Shown: positions 1-8,856 of the stretch, piece after piece | How positions within the stretch are numbered: position 1 is the stretch's first letter | Layout of the letters: every line of letters starts with the position of its first letter | NCBI RefSeq assembly: GCF_900112195.1 | Contig: NZ_FOKR01000002.1 | Span: 280,134-344,133, forward strand | Length of the DNA: 64,000 nucleotides | Source of the DNA: Butyrivibrio sp. YAB3001 | Lineage (GTDB): Bacteria > Bacillota > Clostridia > Lachnospirales > Lachnospiraceae | Reading direction: 5' to 3' | Notes under the pieces: model-generated | Seen by the model: the letters and a program-made list of their open reading frames with translations, nothing else | What the model was told of the DNA's origin: nothing | Databases searched by the model: none | Position numbers and translations under genes: made by a program

Positions 1-383
1 AAGTAAGCTGCAAAGATACCAAACTGAGCTCCGGCACCCATAAGGAAACTTATAGGATTCGCAATAAGCGGACCAAAGTCTGTCATAGCTCCAACACCAA
101 GGAAAATAAGTGACGGAAGAATTGCCCATTCATCCAAAATATAGAAATAATGCAAAAGTCCTCCGGCAGCACTTCCTGTAGGTTCTGCCATAATATCCGG
201 ATAAATATTTACAAGAAGCATACCAAATGAAATTGGTACTAAAAGCAAAGGCTCAAATCCCTTGGCAATAGCCAGATACAAGAACACCAATGCAACACCG
301 ATCATAACATAGTTACCCGGTGACATCGTGGTAAATGCCGTCTGATGCCAGAGATTAGATAATGTATTAACAATGTAATCCAT
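1..383 (-). CDS. Sodium-pump decarboxylase beta subunit (OadB/GcdB/MmdB family), 3' part missing
   Basis: This is the N-terminal part, about 127 residues, of the integral membrane beta subunit of a biotin-dependent sodium-translocating decarboxylase. It begins MDYIVNTLSNLW at the ATG ending at 383 and runs off the left edge. Visible family features are the hydrophobic segment after NYVMIGVALVFLYLAIAKG, the PLLLVPISFGMLLVNIYPDI stretch and the GVGAMTDFGPLIANP loop. In this family the beta subunit takes CO2 from carboxybiotin and couples decarboxylation to Na+ export. It lies directly downstream of the biotin carrier, gamma-like and carboxyltransferase genes, so it is the last visible gene of one operon. 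The substrate (methylmalonyl-CoA, glutaconyl-CoA or oxaloacetate) cannot be read from this subunit. Confidence 0.88.
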   Translation of the reverse strand, partial: MDYIVNTLSNLWHQTAFTTMSPGNYVMIGVALVFLYLAIAKGFEPLLLVPISFGMLLVNIYPDIMAEPTGSAAGGLLHYFYILDEWAILPSLIFLGVGAMTDFGPLIANPISFLMGAGAQFGIFAAY

Positions 384-437
384 TTTTTATCCTCATTTCT
401 GTTTTAAAGTAAAAACCAACTATTCTCTGACACAAAA

Positions 438-797
438 TTAGTTAAGAGTAGCAAGGCATGTTCCAGCCTCAACAGCATCACCTGCAGCAACATCGATACT
501 TGCAACAGTTCCGTCTGAAGGAGCTACCATAGGGATCTCCATCTTCATAGATTCAATAGTTACAACTGTGTCGCCCTTCTTAACAGCCTGACCAACACTT
601 GCATTGATCTTAAGAACCTTTCCGGCAGCACCAGCCTCAACCTTGATTGAGCCGGCACCAGCACTTGCCTTCTTTGCAGGTGCAGCAGGTGCCTTAGGTG
701 CAGGAGCTGCAGCAACAGGAGCAACTCCTGATCCAGCGCCCTCTTCTACAGTTACATCATATACGTTTCCGTTAACGGTTATTGTATAGTTCTTCAT
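438..797 (-). CDS. Biotin carrier protein of the sodium-pump decarboxylase
   Basis: Small biotinyl-domain protein of 119 residues. The C-terminal half is a biotin/lipoyl attachment domain with ESMKMEIPM, whose central Lys is the expected biotinylation site. An N-terminal beta segment (NYTITVNGNVYDVTVEE) is joined to it by a flexible Ala/Pro/Lys linker at roughly residues 25-48. It shuttles the carboxyl group between the carboxyltransferase encoded upstream and the membrane beta subunit encoded downstream. Two consecutive ATGs follow an AGGAG. The second, ending at 797, has the better spacing of 5 bases and is taken as the start; the first would add one Met. Confidence 0.9.
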   Translation of the reverse strand: MKNYTITVNGNVYDVTVEEGAGSGVAPVAAAPAPKAPAAPAKKASAGAGSIKVEAGAAGKVLKINASVGQAVKKGDTVVTIESMKMEIPMVAPSDGTVASIDVAAGDAVEAGTCLATLN

Positions 798-845
798 CAT
801 ATCTCCTTTCGATGAGCAAGGTTATCTCCGTGCTCGATCTCATAT

Positions 846-1673
846 TTAGTGTTTTTTCCAATTATTATTTACTTTTCTTATAGATCTTACACGGAATCCG
901 TCAGTACTGCCGCTTCCTTCATATGCTGCAATAGCAGCTGCAATTACAGCTACAAGTTCTGCATCGCTGGAAAGATCTTCTTGTGTGGCAATCTGATTGA
1001 TTGTGTTCTCCATTGCCTTCTGAGTGATTTCCTTATCACTCTCTTTCTTTTTCTTATTACCACCAATAAGTATTGGGAATAAAGAAATAATAAGCGAAAT
1101 GATTACAAGAATTGAAAATGCCATTCCCATTCCTAAAAGTGTATTAAGACCGGCATTCTCAAGTTTCTCACCTGTTGTCTTAGCTACTGTAACACCGATA
1201 TCAGTAGGTTCTCCTCTATTGGAGAGATAGATCATCATATCAGCTGTATGCTTTGTTCCCTGCAAAACTGCATCAACTACAAGCACACCTTCTTTATTAA
1301 CCTCATATGAAATATCCTTGACACTGATATCATCTGCCAAAGTCACTTCTGTGTTATAGCCAAGATCTTTTACAGCCTTATACCAGCTTGTATATCCGCT
1401 CTTAAGCACATCATATCTCTCGTCAGAAGTGCTCATGGCAATATCAAAATACAAGTTCTGTTCAAAGTTATCCGGAGTGATACCATCAAGATACCATGCT
1501 TCAAAATTATTATCTTCCAAAGCTTCCGCATAACCCCTCAGGCTATCGTATGTAAATATATCAGACGAATACCTGCTTCCTTCAACAGTGTTGACAGTTG
1601 TCTGTTCACCGCATGCAGTAAGTCCGAGAAGGCAGCTAAGCATAACGCCCAAAACCAACATTTTTCGTTTCAT
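846..1673 (-). CDS. OadG-like gamma subunit fused to an extracytoplasmic lipoprotein domain
   Basis: About 275 residues. The N-terminus is a lipoprotein signal (KRKMLVLGVMLSCLLGLTACG) with lipobox LTAC. An extracytoplasmic domain of about 150 residues resembling small DUF3887-type domains follows, then one transmembrane segment (LLGMGMAFSILVIISLIIS). A basic KKKKES linker leads to a C-terminal tail with VAVIAAAIAAYEG and GFRVRSIRK, the tail seen in OadG/gamma subunits of sodium-pump decarboxylases. The start chosen is the ATG ending at 1673, with GGGAG eight bases upstream; a longer start overlaps the stop of the preceding gene. OadG normally assembles the complex and is under 100 residues, so the lipoprotein head is extra. 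The gamma role follows from the tail and from its place between carboxyltransferase and biotin carrier genes. Confidence 0.78.
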   Translation of the reverse strand: MKRKMLVLGVMLSCLLGLTACGEQTTVNTVEGSRYSSDIFTYDSLRGYAEALEDNNFEAWYLDGITPDNFEQNLYFDIAMSTSDERYDVLKSGYTSWYKAVKDLGYNTEVTLADDISVKDISYEVNKEGVLVVDAVLQGTKHTADMMIYLSNRGEPTDIGVTVAKTTGEKLENAGLNTLLGMGMAFSILVIISLIISLFPILIGGNKKKKESDKEITQKAMENTINQIATQEDLSSDAELVAVIAAAIAAYEGSGSTDGFRVRSIRKVNNNWKKH

Positions 1674-1690
1674 TTTGAGTGCTCCCTTCA

Positions 1691-3118
1691 TCAAACTGTG
1701 CCGTGTTTCTTTGCAGGACGCTCATCCCTTTTTGTAAAAAGCATCTCGAATGCGCCAATTACATACTTTCTGGTATCTGCCGGCTCAATAATTTCATCGA
1801 CATAACCTCTTCCAGCTGCACTCTTAACATTATTCTGAAGAGCTGCGTACTCATTTGCTGTCTGATTAACATCAGCATCCTTGCCATCGCAAAGAATTTT
1901 GGCTGCAAGCTTAGCATCCATAGTACCGATCTGAGCATCTGGCCAGCTTATAGTAACATCAGCGCCGATTGCCTTTGAATTCATAACAACATATGCACTT
2001 CCAAAAGCCTTGCCTGTAATAAGGTTAACCTTAGGAACAGTAGCATTTGCAAGAGCAAATACAAGTCTTCCGGCAGCCTTTGCAACATGTCTCTCATCAC
2101 ACTTGCTAGCGCCAAAGCCTGTGGCATTTGTAAGTGTAAGAACAGGAAGATCAAATGCATCGCAGAAGTTAATGAGAGAAGCTGCTTTCTCACATGCATG
2201 AGCTGTAAGCTTATCATCAAATTTCTCTGCAACCTTGCCATCTTCGTCGAATACCTGTGTACGGTTTCCAACAAATCCGACTGTTGCGCCATTTAATCTG
2301 ATAAATCCTGTTACCATTTCTTTTGCATAATCTTTCTTGGTTTCGAAGAAAATGCCATTATCAGAAATCTGTCTTGCAATAACAGAAGGATCACCTGTTG
2401 CACCATCAAGGTTCTCACATGCTCTGTTAAGATCATCTGAGCATTCCTTGTATGAATCTCCATCCTCGTTATTAGAAGGAAGCAATGAAACAAGTTCTCT
2501 GATCTGAGAATAGATTGTTGCTTCATCTGCAACTACATCCACATTAACTGTTTCACTACTCTGCCATTTTGCACAGGATGTATCACACTTCTCCTTGTAA
2601 TTTCCTTCGAGCGCATTTGGTGAATTTACAAACAGTTTAGCCTTCTCAGACTCCATAAATGTGAAATCTGTTATGGATGGAATAAGAGCTAATCCACCGC
2701 CACAAGCACCAAAAACTGCTGTGATCTGAGGAACAACTCCGGAAGCCTCCACCTGTTTGAGATAGATTTCGCCGAATGCGTTAAGTGCATCTGCACCTTC
2801 CTGAAGACGTAATCCTGTTGAATCGATAATACCGATTACAGGTGATCCCGTCTTAATTGCCAGTTCATACAGGCGAACGATCTTTCTGGCATGCATTTCT
2901 CCAATTGATCCGCCAAGTACTGACGCATCCTGGCTGTAAACATAAACCAGATTACCGTCGATAACACCATAGCCAGTAACAACACCGTCTGATGGTGTTT
3001 CTTCCTGTTTCAGATTGAAATCTGTGTTTCTGGCTGTCACAAGAGCACCAATTTCAACGAAACTGTTTTCATCGAGCAAAGCATTAATTCTTTGTCTCGC
3101 TTGTGAAGAACTACTCAT
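1691..3118 (-). CDS. Carboxyltransferase (alpha) subunit of biotin-dependent sodium-pump decarboxylase, MmdA-like
   Basis: 475 residues of the acyl-CoA carboxyltransferase family, which contains methylmalonyl-CoA decarboxylase alpha and propionyl-CoA carboxylase beta. Two crotonase-like halves are visible: an N-terminal one with YSQDASVLGGSIGEMHARKI and the oxyanion-loop GACGGGLALIP, and a C-terminal one with NATGFG, GKAFGSAYVVMNSKAIGAD and the closing IIEPADTRKYV...KRDERPAKKHG typical of MmdA. The family transfers a carboxyl from acyl-CoA to biotin. The start is the ATG ending at 3118, five bases after GGAGG; a 32-residue upstream extension in frame lacks family similarity. It is the first gene of the operon. 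Length and tail favour methylmalonyl-CoA over glutaconyl-CoA, but specificity is inferred. Confidence 0.87.
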   Translation of the reverse strand: MSSSSQARQRINALLDENSFVEIGALVTARNTDFNLKQEETPSDGVVTGYGVIDGNLVYVYSQDASVLGGSIGEMHARKIVRLYELAIKTGSPVIGIIDSTGLRLQEGADALNAFGEIYLKQVEASGVVPQITAVFGACGGGLALIPSITDFTFMESEKAKLFVNSPNALEGNYKEKCDTSCAKWQSSETVNVDVVADEATIYSQIRELVSLLPSNNEDGDSYKECSDDLNRACENLDGATGDPSVIARQISDNGIFFETKKDYAKEMVTGFIRLNGATVGFVGNRTQVFDEDGKVAEKFDDKLTAHACEKAASLINFCDAFDLPVLTLTNATGFGASKCDERHVAKAAGRLVFALANATVPKVNLITGKAFGSAYVVMNSKAIGADVTISWPDAQIGTMDAKLAAKILCDGKDADVNQTANEYAALQNNVKSAAGRGYVDEIIEPADTRKYVIGAFEMLFTKRDERPAKKHGTV

Positions 3119-3197
3119 TTCTTTACCTCCGAGTTTTATAATATGTAAAAAGAATTGCTCCATAGCCTCGCTATTTCCGCAACATAAGTCAGAATAT

Positions 3198-3206
3198 AGT
3201 ATACCA
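3198..3206 (-). promoter_or_regulatory. Extended -10 promoter candidate for the decarboxylase operon
   Basis: On the minus strand the sequence reads TGGTATACT, an extended -10 (TGN plus TATACT), about 80 bases upstream of the carboxyltransferase start. The -35 zone falls in the T-rich tail of the preceding terminator and matches the consensus poorly. Confidence 0.4.
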
Positions 3207-3218
3207 TAAACCAAGGCA

Positions 3219-3257
3219 AAAAAAAGGGAAAATGCATAAAAAATTCAGCATTTCCCC
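3219..3257 (-). terminator. Rho-independent terminator behind scpB
   Basis: On the minus strand GGGGAAATGC and GCATTTTCCC pair around an AT-rich loop, followed directly by eight T residues. It lies just after the scpB stop and before the decarboxylase operon, separating the two transcription units. Confidence 0.75.
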
Positions 3258-3327
3258 TATACTTTATGAATTGTTTATATATTTTTGTATGAACGATAAA
3301 TATTTACATTCAATAGCGCAAAAATAC

Positions 3328-3897
3328 TCAAATATCCATCTTTACATTAATTTCATTTTCTGCTTCAGCCTTAAATTCTTCAACCTGCATTGTTCCTATT
3401 GTTGGAAGTTCATCAAGTGAACGCACCCCAAAGCTCCTGAGAAATTCCTCTGTTGTGCCAAATAATAGTGGGCGTCCCGGAGCATCAAGTCTTCCAAGTT
3501 CCTGGACAAGCCCAAATTCTACAAGCCTGTTGACTGCATGGTCTGAATTGACACCACGAATTTTCTCCACTTCAAGCCTTGTTATCGGCTGCTTATAAGC
3601 AATTATTGAAAGAGTTTCCATTAAAGAATCAGTCAAAACCGCTTTTTTAGGTGCTTTTGCAATCTTGATAAGATACTCATACATTTCCTTTTTGGTGCAA
3701 AGCTGAACCGATTTCTCCAATTCCAAAATACCTATTCCGCTGTCCTGCTTTTCATATTTTTCTTTTAAATAACTAATATATTTTTTTACTTCCTTAGCAT
3801 CAGTATCAATCGCCTTGGCTAATGTACTTATTTCTATAGAATCACCCATTGTAAAAAGAATAGCCTCTACAATAGCTGCTCCCTCTTCCTTCGTCAT
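3328..3897 (-). CDS. scpB: Segregation and condensation protein B
   Basis: 189 residues, the usual ScpB length. ScpB is the winged-helix KITE subunit that binds ScpA and the SMC heads in the chromosome-condensation complex. The opening EEGAAIVEAILFTMGDSIEISTLA, the central LTDSLMETLSIIAYKQPITR with its IRGVNSDHAVNRL helix, and LDAPGRPLLFGTTEEFL are hallmark segments. It starts one base after the scpA stop, so the two are co-transcribed and probably translationally coupled. A terminator follows. Confidence 0.95.
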   Translation of the reverse strand: MTKEEGAAIVEAILFTMGDSIEISTLAKAIDTDAKEVKKYISYLKEKYEKQDSGIGILELEKSVQLCTKKEMYEYLIKIAKAPKKAVLTDSLMETLSIIAYKQPITRLEVEKIRGVNSDHAVNRLVEFGLVQELGRLDAPGRPLLFGTTEEFLRSFGVRSLDELPTIGTMQVEEFKAEAENEINVKMDI

Positions 3898-3898
3898 A

Positions 3899-4648
3899 TC
3901 AACTTGCCTTTCTGGATGTGATCATAATATCGCCAAAAGTACTCTCCTGGCTTATTTCAATTTCACCAAGCTTCATTTCCTCAAGAACCACCAAAAAAGT
4001 AACTATTATCTCTGTTTTATTGTGTTGTTTTTCAAGAAGCTGTCTGAAACTAAAATGTGAATGTTCTCGTATATACTCTCTTATATACAAAGTCTTGGCA
4101 TCCATATCAACTTCTTCTTTTTCAATATTGCCAAACTTACTTCTGATAGGGTCAACCTTATCTTCCTGTCTTTTCAAAAGATCTTGAAAAATCTCATTAA
4201 GCTTGGATAACGTCGCACCTCCAATAAGCCCCGTCAGATCAACAGGTGCCTCATATTCTCTTACTTCCTTGGGAATATTCCTGCTTCTGAACCACTGAAG
4301 ATTAGCATCCATCTGCCTGTCTTTAAGCTCATAGGCCATATATTTATACATTTTATATTCAAGGAGCTTTTCAACAAGTTCCGCTCTTGGATCTTCCTCT
4401 TCGCCTTCTTCATTAACTTCCTTTGGCAAAAGCATTTTGCATTTAATATCAATCAAAGTTGCAGCCATTACAAGAAATTCACTTGTAACTTCCATATCAT
4501 CTCTCTGCATAGCATTGATATACGCCATATATTGTTCTGTAATAGTTGCAATCGGAATATCATATATATCAATCTGATTCTTATCTATCAGGTGTAAAAG
4601 AAGATCCAGAGGCCCCTCAAACACCTGAAGCTTTACTTCAAGACTCAT
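3899..4648 (-). CDS. scpA: Segregation and condensation protein A
   Basis: 249 residues, full length for a kleisin of the ScpA family, which bridges the SMC ATPase heads and binds ScpB. The N-terminal signature VFEGPLDLLLHLIDKNQIDIYDIPIA is present. A central acidic linker (NEEGEEEDPRAELVEKLLEYK) precedes the C-terminal winged helix (EIIVTFLVVLEEMKLGEIEISQ). It heads the scpAB pair; a phosphoesterase gene lies 34 bases upstream on the same strand and may be co-transcribed. Confidence 0.95.
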   Translation of the reverse strand: MSLEVKLQVFEGPLDLLLHLIDKNQIDIYDIPIATITEQYMAYINAMQRDDMEVTSEFLVMAATLIDIKCKMLLPKEVNEEGEEEDPRAELVEKLLEYKMYKYMAYELKDRQMDANLQWFRSRNIPKEVREYEAPVDLTGLIGGATLSKLNEIFQDLLKRQEDKVDPIRSKFGNIEKEEVDMDAKTLYIREYIREHSHFSFRQLLEKQHNKTEIIVTFLVVLEEMKLGEIEISQESTFGDIMITSRKAS

Positions 4649-4682
4649 TTTACTTCCTCATAAAAAACAAAAATAATTCTTC

Positions 4683-5552
4683 TTAATTCTCTTTTCCGTG
4701 AATTCTTATAATATCAAGTTCACAGGGATTAAACATCCTTACATGAATGCTGTGGGTTCCAAGCCCTCTGCTAAGGACCATATATTTGCCATCAATCTCA
4801 AATTTGCCGCCATCATATTTTGGAAAAAGAGCAATAGAAGGAGAAATAACTCCTCCAAGGAAAGGAATTCTGACAATTCCTCCATGAACATGACCTGAAA
4901 CAGTAAGATTAGCTCCCCATTTTGCATAGTTATCGAAGTATTGAGGATTATGCGCTATAAGTATCTGAAACTCATCAGGGCTGCTATCACCAACAAGTTC
5001 TTTTACATGCTCATAATTCATTTCCTTTTTTATTACTTTTTGAAAATAGTCAAGTTCAAGATCCAGTCCTGTAATTCTGATATTCTTTGAATCTATGCTA
5101 AAGCTATCATTTTCAAGAAAAATAATTCCGGAATCAATCAGCTTCTGCTTGTACACATCATAAACATCGCCAAAACACCGTTTATAATCTTTAATCTTAT
5201 GCTCATGATTTCCATTTGACATATAAACCGGGTATCTTGTCGCCAAAGCTGACAATAGCTTAAGTCCGGTCTGATATTGTATTTCTCCCCCAATCTTATG
5301 TCCGGTAAGCATGTCGCCTGCGCATAAAACCGCATCCGGAGAAATCTTATATATCTCATCAAGTAGTTTACTGTTATCTTTTCCAAAACTATATCCATGG
5401 AGATCTGATAAAAAAGCAAATGAATAATCTCCAACAATCTTATCAGTTTCTATGTCATAGCTTCGAACAACAAAACAGTGTACGTCATGATAAATGATTA
5501 GTGCGCAAGCCGCAACAAATATAATAAAAAATATCAAAAAATAAATCACCAT
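4683..5552 (-). CDS. Membrane-anchored metallophosphoesterase (YkuE/YaeI-like)
   Basis: 289 residues. One N-terminal transmembrane anchor (residues about 2-20) is followed by a calcineurin-type phosphoesterase domain with all metal motifs: FLSDLHG, GDMLTGH, GNHE and SGHVHGG, ending FNPCELDIIRI. These residues bind two metal ions. The family includes YkuE of Bacillus and YaeI of Escherichia, which act at the membrane, but the substrate here is unknown. It precedes scpA by 34 bases; that linkage does not explain its function. Confidence 0.82.
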   Translation of the reverse strand: MVIYFLIFFIIFVAACALIIYHDVHCFVVRSYDIETDKIVGDYSFAFLSDLHGYSFGKDNSKLLDEIYKISPDAVLCAGDMLTGHKIGGEIQYQTGLKLLSALATRYPVYMSNGNHEHKIKDYKRCFGDVYDVYKQKLIDSGIIFLENDSFSIDSKNIRITGLDLELDYFQKVIKKEMNYEHVKELVGDSSPDEFQILIAHNPQYFDNYAKWGANLTVSGHVHGGIVRIPFLGGVISPSIALFPKYDGGKFEIDGKYMVLSRGLGTHSIHVRMFNPCELDIIRIHGKEN

Positions 5553-5693
5553 ATTATTTCTCTTTTACATAATTTTTATTACTCACGTACGATAAAAATT
5601 ATGATCTTTTTGAACCTGTCATTTTAAAAATACAACAAGAACAATTTTAGCATAGTGTTATAAATTAATGTACCCACATTTTATGCAGATAAT

Positions 5694-5724
5694 GAAAAAG
5701 TCCCTGGATATACCAAGGACTTTC
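5694..5724 (-). terminator. Terminator behind rpsU
   Basis: On the minus strand AAAGTCCTTGG and CCAGGGACTTT form an 11-bp stem with one G-T pair and a five-base loop, followed by a T run. It sits 14 bases after the rpsU stop. Confidence 0.8.
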
Positions 5725-5737
5725 ATAAAAATTTGAT

Positions 5738-5914
5738 TTAGTTATATTTGCGCTTTCTTGCTGCCTCAGACTTCTTCTTGCGTCTTACGCTAGGCTTCTC
5801 GTAGTGCTCTCTCTTACGAATCTCCTGCTGGATACCAGCCTTTGCGCAACTTCTCTTAAAACGACGCAGTGCGCTATCCAAAGTCTCGTTTTCTTTTACT
5901 ACTACTGTTGACAT
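5738..5914 (-). CDS. rpsU: 30S ribosomal protein S21
   Basis: 58-residue basic protein beginning [19 protein letters not shown], with [20 protein letters not shown] and a Lys/Arg-rich tail, the standard S21 sequence. S21 binds the small subunit near the anti-Shine-Dalgarno region. It is a single-gene unit with its own consensus promoter about 100-125 bases upstream and a terminator directly behind. A GGGAGGG lies about 11 bases before the ATG. Confidence 0.97.
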   Translation of the reverse strand: MSTVVVKENETLDSALRRFKRSCAKAGIQQEIRKREHYEKPSVRRKKKSEAARKRKYN

Positions 5915-6011
5915 CTCTACTCTTACCCTCCCTTCAGTCCCTTCAAGTACATGACTGATTGGGTTATTTATTATGCTTATACTAAGCCTATTAGCTCACA
6001 TAACATCAATA

Positions 6012-6039
6012 ATTATAACATAATCCTACACTTCGTCAA
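6012..6039 (-). promoter_or_regulatory. Consensus sigma-70-type promoter for rpsU
   Basis: On the minus strand TTGACG and TATAAT are separated by 16 bases, upstream of rpsU. This is close to the vegetative sigma-A consensus and fits a strongly expressed ribosomal protein gene. Confidence 0.75.
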
Positions 6040-6156
6040 GTATATTTTTGGAATTTGTATAATCTTTTTGCAATAATTGTTACTACTCACTCGTATGCAG
6101 TTTACACCAATAACAAACTTGTGCAGTCAAAACAAATTGCTATAACTTATGTATTA

Positions 6157-8811
6157 TTATGCTAACTGACTCTCTAAAACCTTCTCTGCTTCTGCGATAG
6201 CATCCTGAATTCCAGCAGGATTCTTACCACCAGCCTGAGCCATGTTTGGACGACCACCGCCGCCACCGCCAACCTTAGGCGCAATTGCTTTTACAAGATT
6301 TCCTGCATGAGCACCCTTAGCCATAGCTCCATCAGTAGCCATAGTTACAAGGTTAACTTTACCTTCGTTTTCGGAAATAAGTACTACAACACCTTCACCA
6401 AGTTTTGTCTTCAATTGATCTCCAAGATCACGAAGTCCATTCATATCAACATTCTTAACTGATGTTGCAAGAAGCTTAACTCCCTTAACTTCCTTAACCT
6501 GATCAGTAACATCTCCGAGAGCTGCCTGTGCTTCTTTGCTCTTTAAAGATTCATTCTCACTTCTGAGTGTCCTGAGTTCCTCTTGCAGTTTCTTGATCTG
6601 AGCTACAAGATCAGCAGGTGTTGTCTTAGCTGTCTTAGCAGCCTCACCAAGGTTAGCCATAGCATTCTCATAGTAAGCTCTTGCGTTGTCACCTGTGAGA
6701 GCCTCAATACGACGAACTCCTGCAGCTACGCCTGACTCAGAAAGAATCTTGAAAAGACCAATGTGGCTTGTATTTGAAACATGTGTACCACCGCAAAGTT
6801 CAATAGAGAAATCTCCCATATTGACAACTCTTACTGTCTCACCATACTTCTCACCAAAAAGAGCCATCGCTCCGGTCTTCTTTGCCTCTTCGATTGACAT
6901 TTCCTTAGTTACAACAGGAAGTGCCTCCAAAATCTTGGCATTAACAATTTCTTCTACCTTCTGAATCTCATCAGCTGTCATAGCCTGATGGTAGCTAAAG
7001 TCAAATCTTGTCTTATCAGGATCCTGATAAGAACCAGCCTGCTCTACTCCATCACCAAGTACCTGCTGAAGAGCCTTCTGAAGAAGGTGAGTTGCTGAGT
7101 GGTTACGACATGTTTTAGCTCTGTTATCTGCATCTACATTAAGAGATACGCTGTCAGAAATCTTGAAGCTACCACTTACAACCTTACCAACGTGAGCAGT
7201 TCTGCCACCTGCTACCTTAACAGTCTCTACAACTTCAAACTTTGCACCGTTCTGGCCAAGGATAACACCTATATCGCCTACCTGGCCACCCATTGTACCA
7301 TAGAAAGTTGTCTTATCTGTAATAATCGTTCCCTGCTGGCCTTCAGTAAGTTCATCTACAAGTGCCTCAGCGCCTGACATTGCAACTATCTTTCCATCAC
7401 AGCCCAGTGCATCATATCCCAGGAACTCTACTGTTACAGCCTCCTCAAGGCTATCAAATACGCCTGCGCCTGTAGTGAGGTTAGCTGAGAAATTCTGGTT
7501 TTCTCTTGCCTTCTGCTTCTGCTCTTCCATAGAAGCCTTGAAGCCTTCCTCATCAACTGTAAGTCCCTCTTCCTCTGCAAGCTCTGCTGTAAGCTCTACA
7601 GGGAATCCAAAAGTATCATAAAGGAAGAATGCATCTTTCCCTTCAATTTCCTTCTTACCTGCAGCTGAAGTAGCATCAAGGATTTTCTTGAACTCCTTCA
7701 TACCATTCTCAAGAGTAGACTCGAAACGAGTGATTTCTCTCTCAAGCTCAGTAAGAACGAATTTCTGGTTCTTGTTAAGGTGTTCATAGCTCTCTTTGTA
7801 CTCATCGATGTATATCTGAGCCACTCCAAGAATCTGCTGTTTGTTAAGCCCAAGTGTTCTTGCGTGTCTTACAGCTCTTCTGATAAGTCTTCTGAGAATA
7901 TAACCTGCTCCAGTATTAGAAGGAAGAAGCTTAGCTTCATCGCCAATAAGCATTACAGCTGTACGCGTATGATCAGCAAGAATTCTCATTGATCTTGTTG
8001 TCTTCTCGTCAGACTCATATTTGATGCCGCTTTCTTTCTCAATATACGCAATTACAGGTGCATGAAGATCAATCTTATATACATCATCAACGCCATTTAA
8101 GAAAGCAAGAATACGCTCTAATCCCCAACCTGTATCAACATTTTTCTGAGTAAGTGGAGTAAGATGTCCATCATGGTGCTTCTCATACTGCATAAATACA
8201 TCATTACCAATTTCAGTATACTTGCCACAGTGACATCCAGGCTTACAGTCAGGTCCGCATGGAGGAACATCCTTCACATAGAACATCTCACTGTCAGGTC
8301 CACATGGACCATATTCAAGTCCCCACCAGTTATCTTCTGCAGGAAGATAATAGATGTTTTCAGGCTTAAATCCTGATTCGATACGGCATTTTGCACCTTC
8401 TTCATCTCTAGGCGCATTTTCATCTCCCTCGAAAACTGTTGCTGCAAGATGGTCAGCATCAAATCCAAAAAGCTGTGTCAAAAGTTCAAAACTCCACTGA
8501 CAACGTTCTTTCTTGAAGTAATCTCCAAGAGACCAGCTTCCCATCATCTCAAAGAATGTGCCATGGCTCTTATCGCCAACAGAATCAATATCATTTGTAC
8601 GAACACATCCCTGAACATTGCAAAGTCTTGTTCCCATAGGATGCTTTTTCCCTAAAAGATAAGGCATAAGTGGCTGCATACCTGCAACATTGAACATAAC
8701 ACCTGTTGATCCATCAGATACAAGTGAAACAGCTCCGCAATCCACATGACCACGATCTATATAGAACTGCTTCCAGGCTTTACGCAGCTCACTAGCTGTA
8801 AATTGTTTCAT
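6157..8811 (-). CDS. alaS: Alanyl-tRNA synthetase
   Basis: 884 residues, full length. It charges tRNA-Ala. The N-terminal class II catalytic domain contains RKAWKQFYIDRGH, GVMFNVAGMQPL and GWGLERI. The editing domain shows HSATHLLQKAL and CGGTHVSNTSHIG, carrying the zinc-binding His/Cys residues that clear mischarged Ser and Gly. The C-terminal part has a coiled-coil (QIKKLQEELRTLRSENESLK) and the C-Ala domain with GGGGGGRPNMAQAGG. It starts 45 bases downstream of the glyS stop, so the two synthetases may share a transcript. No T-box leader motif was found before it. Confidence 0.97.
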   Translation of the reverse strand: MKQFTASELRKAWKQFYIDRGHVDCGAVSLVSDGSTGVMFNVAGMQPLMPYLLGKKHPMGTRLCNVQGCVRTNDIDSVGDKSHGTFFEMMGSWSLGDYFKKERCQWSFELLTQLFGFDADHLAATVFEGDENAPRDEEGAKCRIESGFKPENIYYLPAEDNWWGLEYGPCGPDSEMFYVKDVPPCGPDCKPGCHCGKYTEIGNDVFMQYEKHHDGHLTPLTQKNVDTGWGLERILAFLNGVDDVYKIDLHAPVIAYIEKESGIKYESDEKTTRSMRILADHTRTAVMLIGDEAKLLPSNTGAGYILRRLIRRAVRHARTLGLNKQQILGVAQIYIDEYKESYEHLNKNQKFVLTELEREITRFESTLENGMKEFKKILDATSAAGKKEIEGKDAFFLYDTFGFPVELTAELAEEEGLTVDEEGFKASMEEQKQKARENQNFSANLTTGAGVFDSLEEAVTVEFLGYDALGCDGKIVAMSGAEALVDELTEGQQGTIITDKTTFYGTMGGQVGDIGVILGQNGAKFEVVETVKVAGGRTAHVGKVVSGSFKISDSVSLNVDADNRAKTCRNHSATHLLQKALQQVLGDGVEQAGSYQDPDKTRFDFSYHQAMTADEIQKVEEIVNAKILEALPVVTKEMSIEEAKKTGAMALFGEKYGETVRVVNMGDFSIELCGGTHVSNTSHIGLFKILSESGVAAGVRRIEALTGDNARAYYENAMANLGEAAKTAKTTPADLVAQIKKLQEELRTLRSENESLKSKEAQAALGDVTDQVKEVKGVKLLATSVKNVDMNGLRDLGDQLKTKLGEGVVVLISENEGKVNLVTMATDGAMAKGAHAGNLVKAIAPKVGGGGGGRPNMAQAGGKNPAGIQDAIAEAEKVLESQLA

Positions 8812-8856
8812 TTTATTTCTCCTTAAAATACAAATTCGCTATATCAAATCACCAAA

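Noticed and set aside
3119..3214. Longer start for the carboxyltransferase
   Set aside because: The extra 32 residues are not family-like, and a strong GGAGG lies directly before the internal ATG at 3118.
6686..8655. Several long open frames on the plus strand opposite alaS
   Set aside because: They have no ribosome binding sites or family-like sequence and are antisense shadows of a fully conserved synthetase gene.
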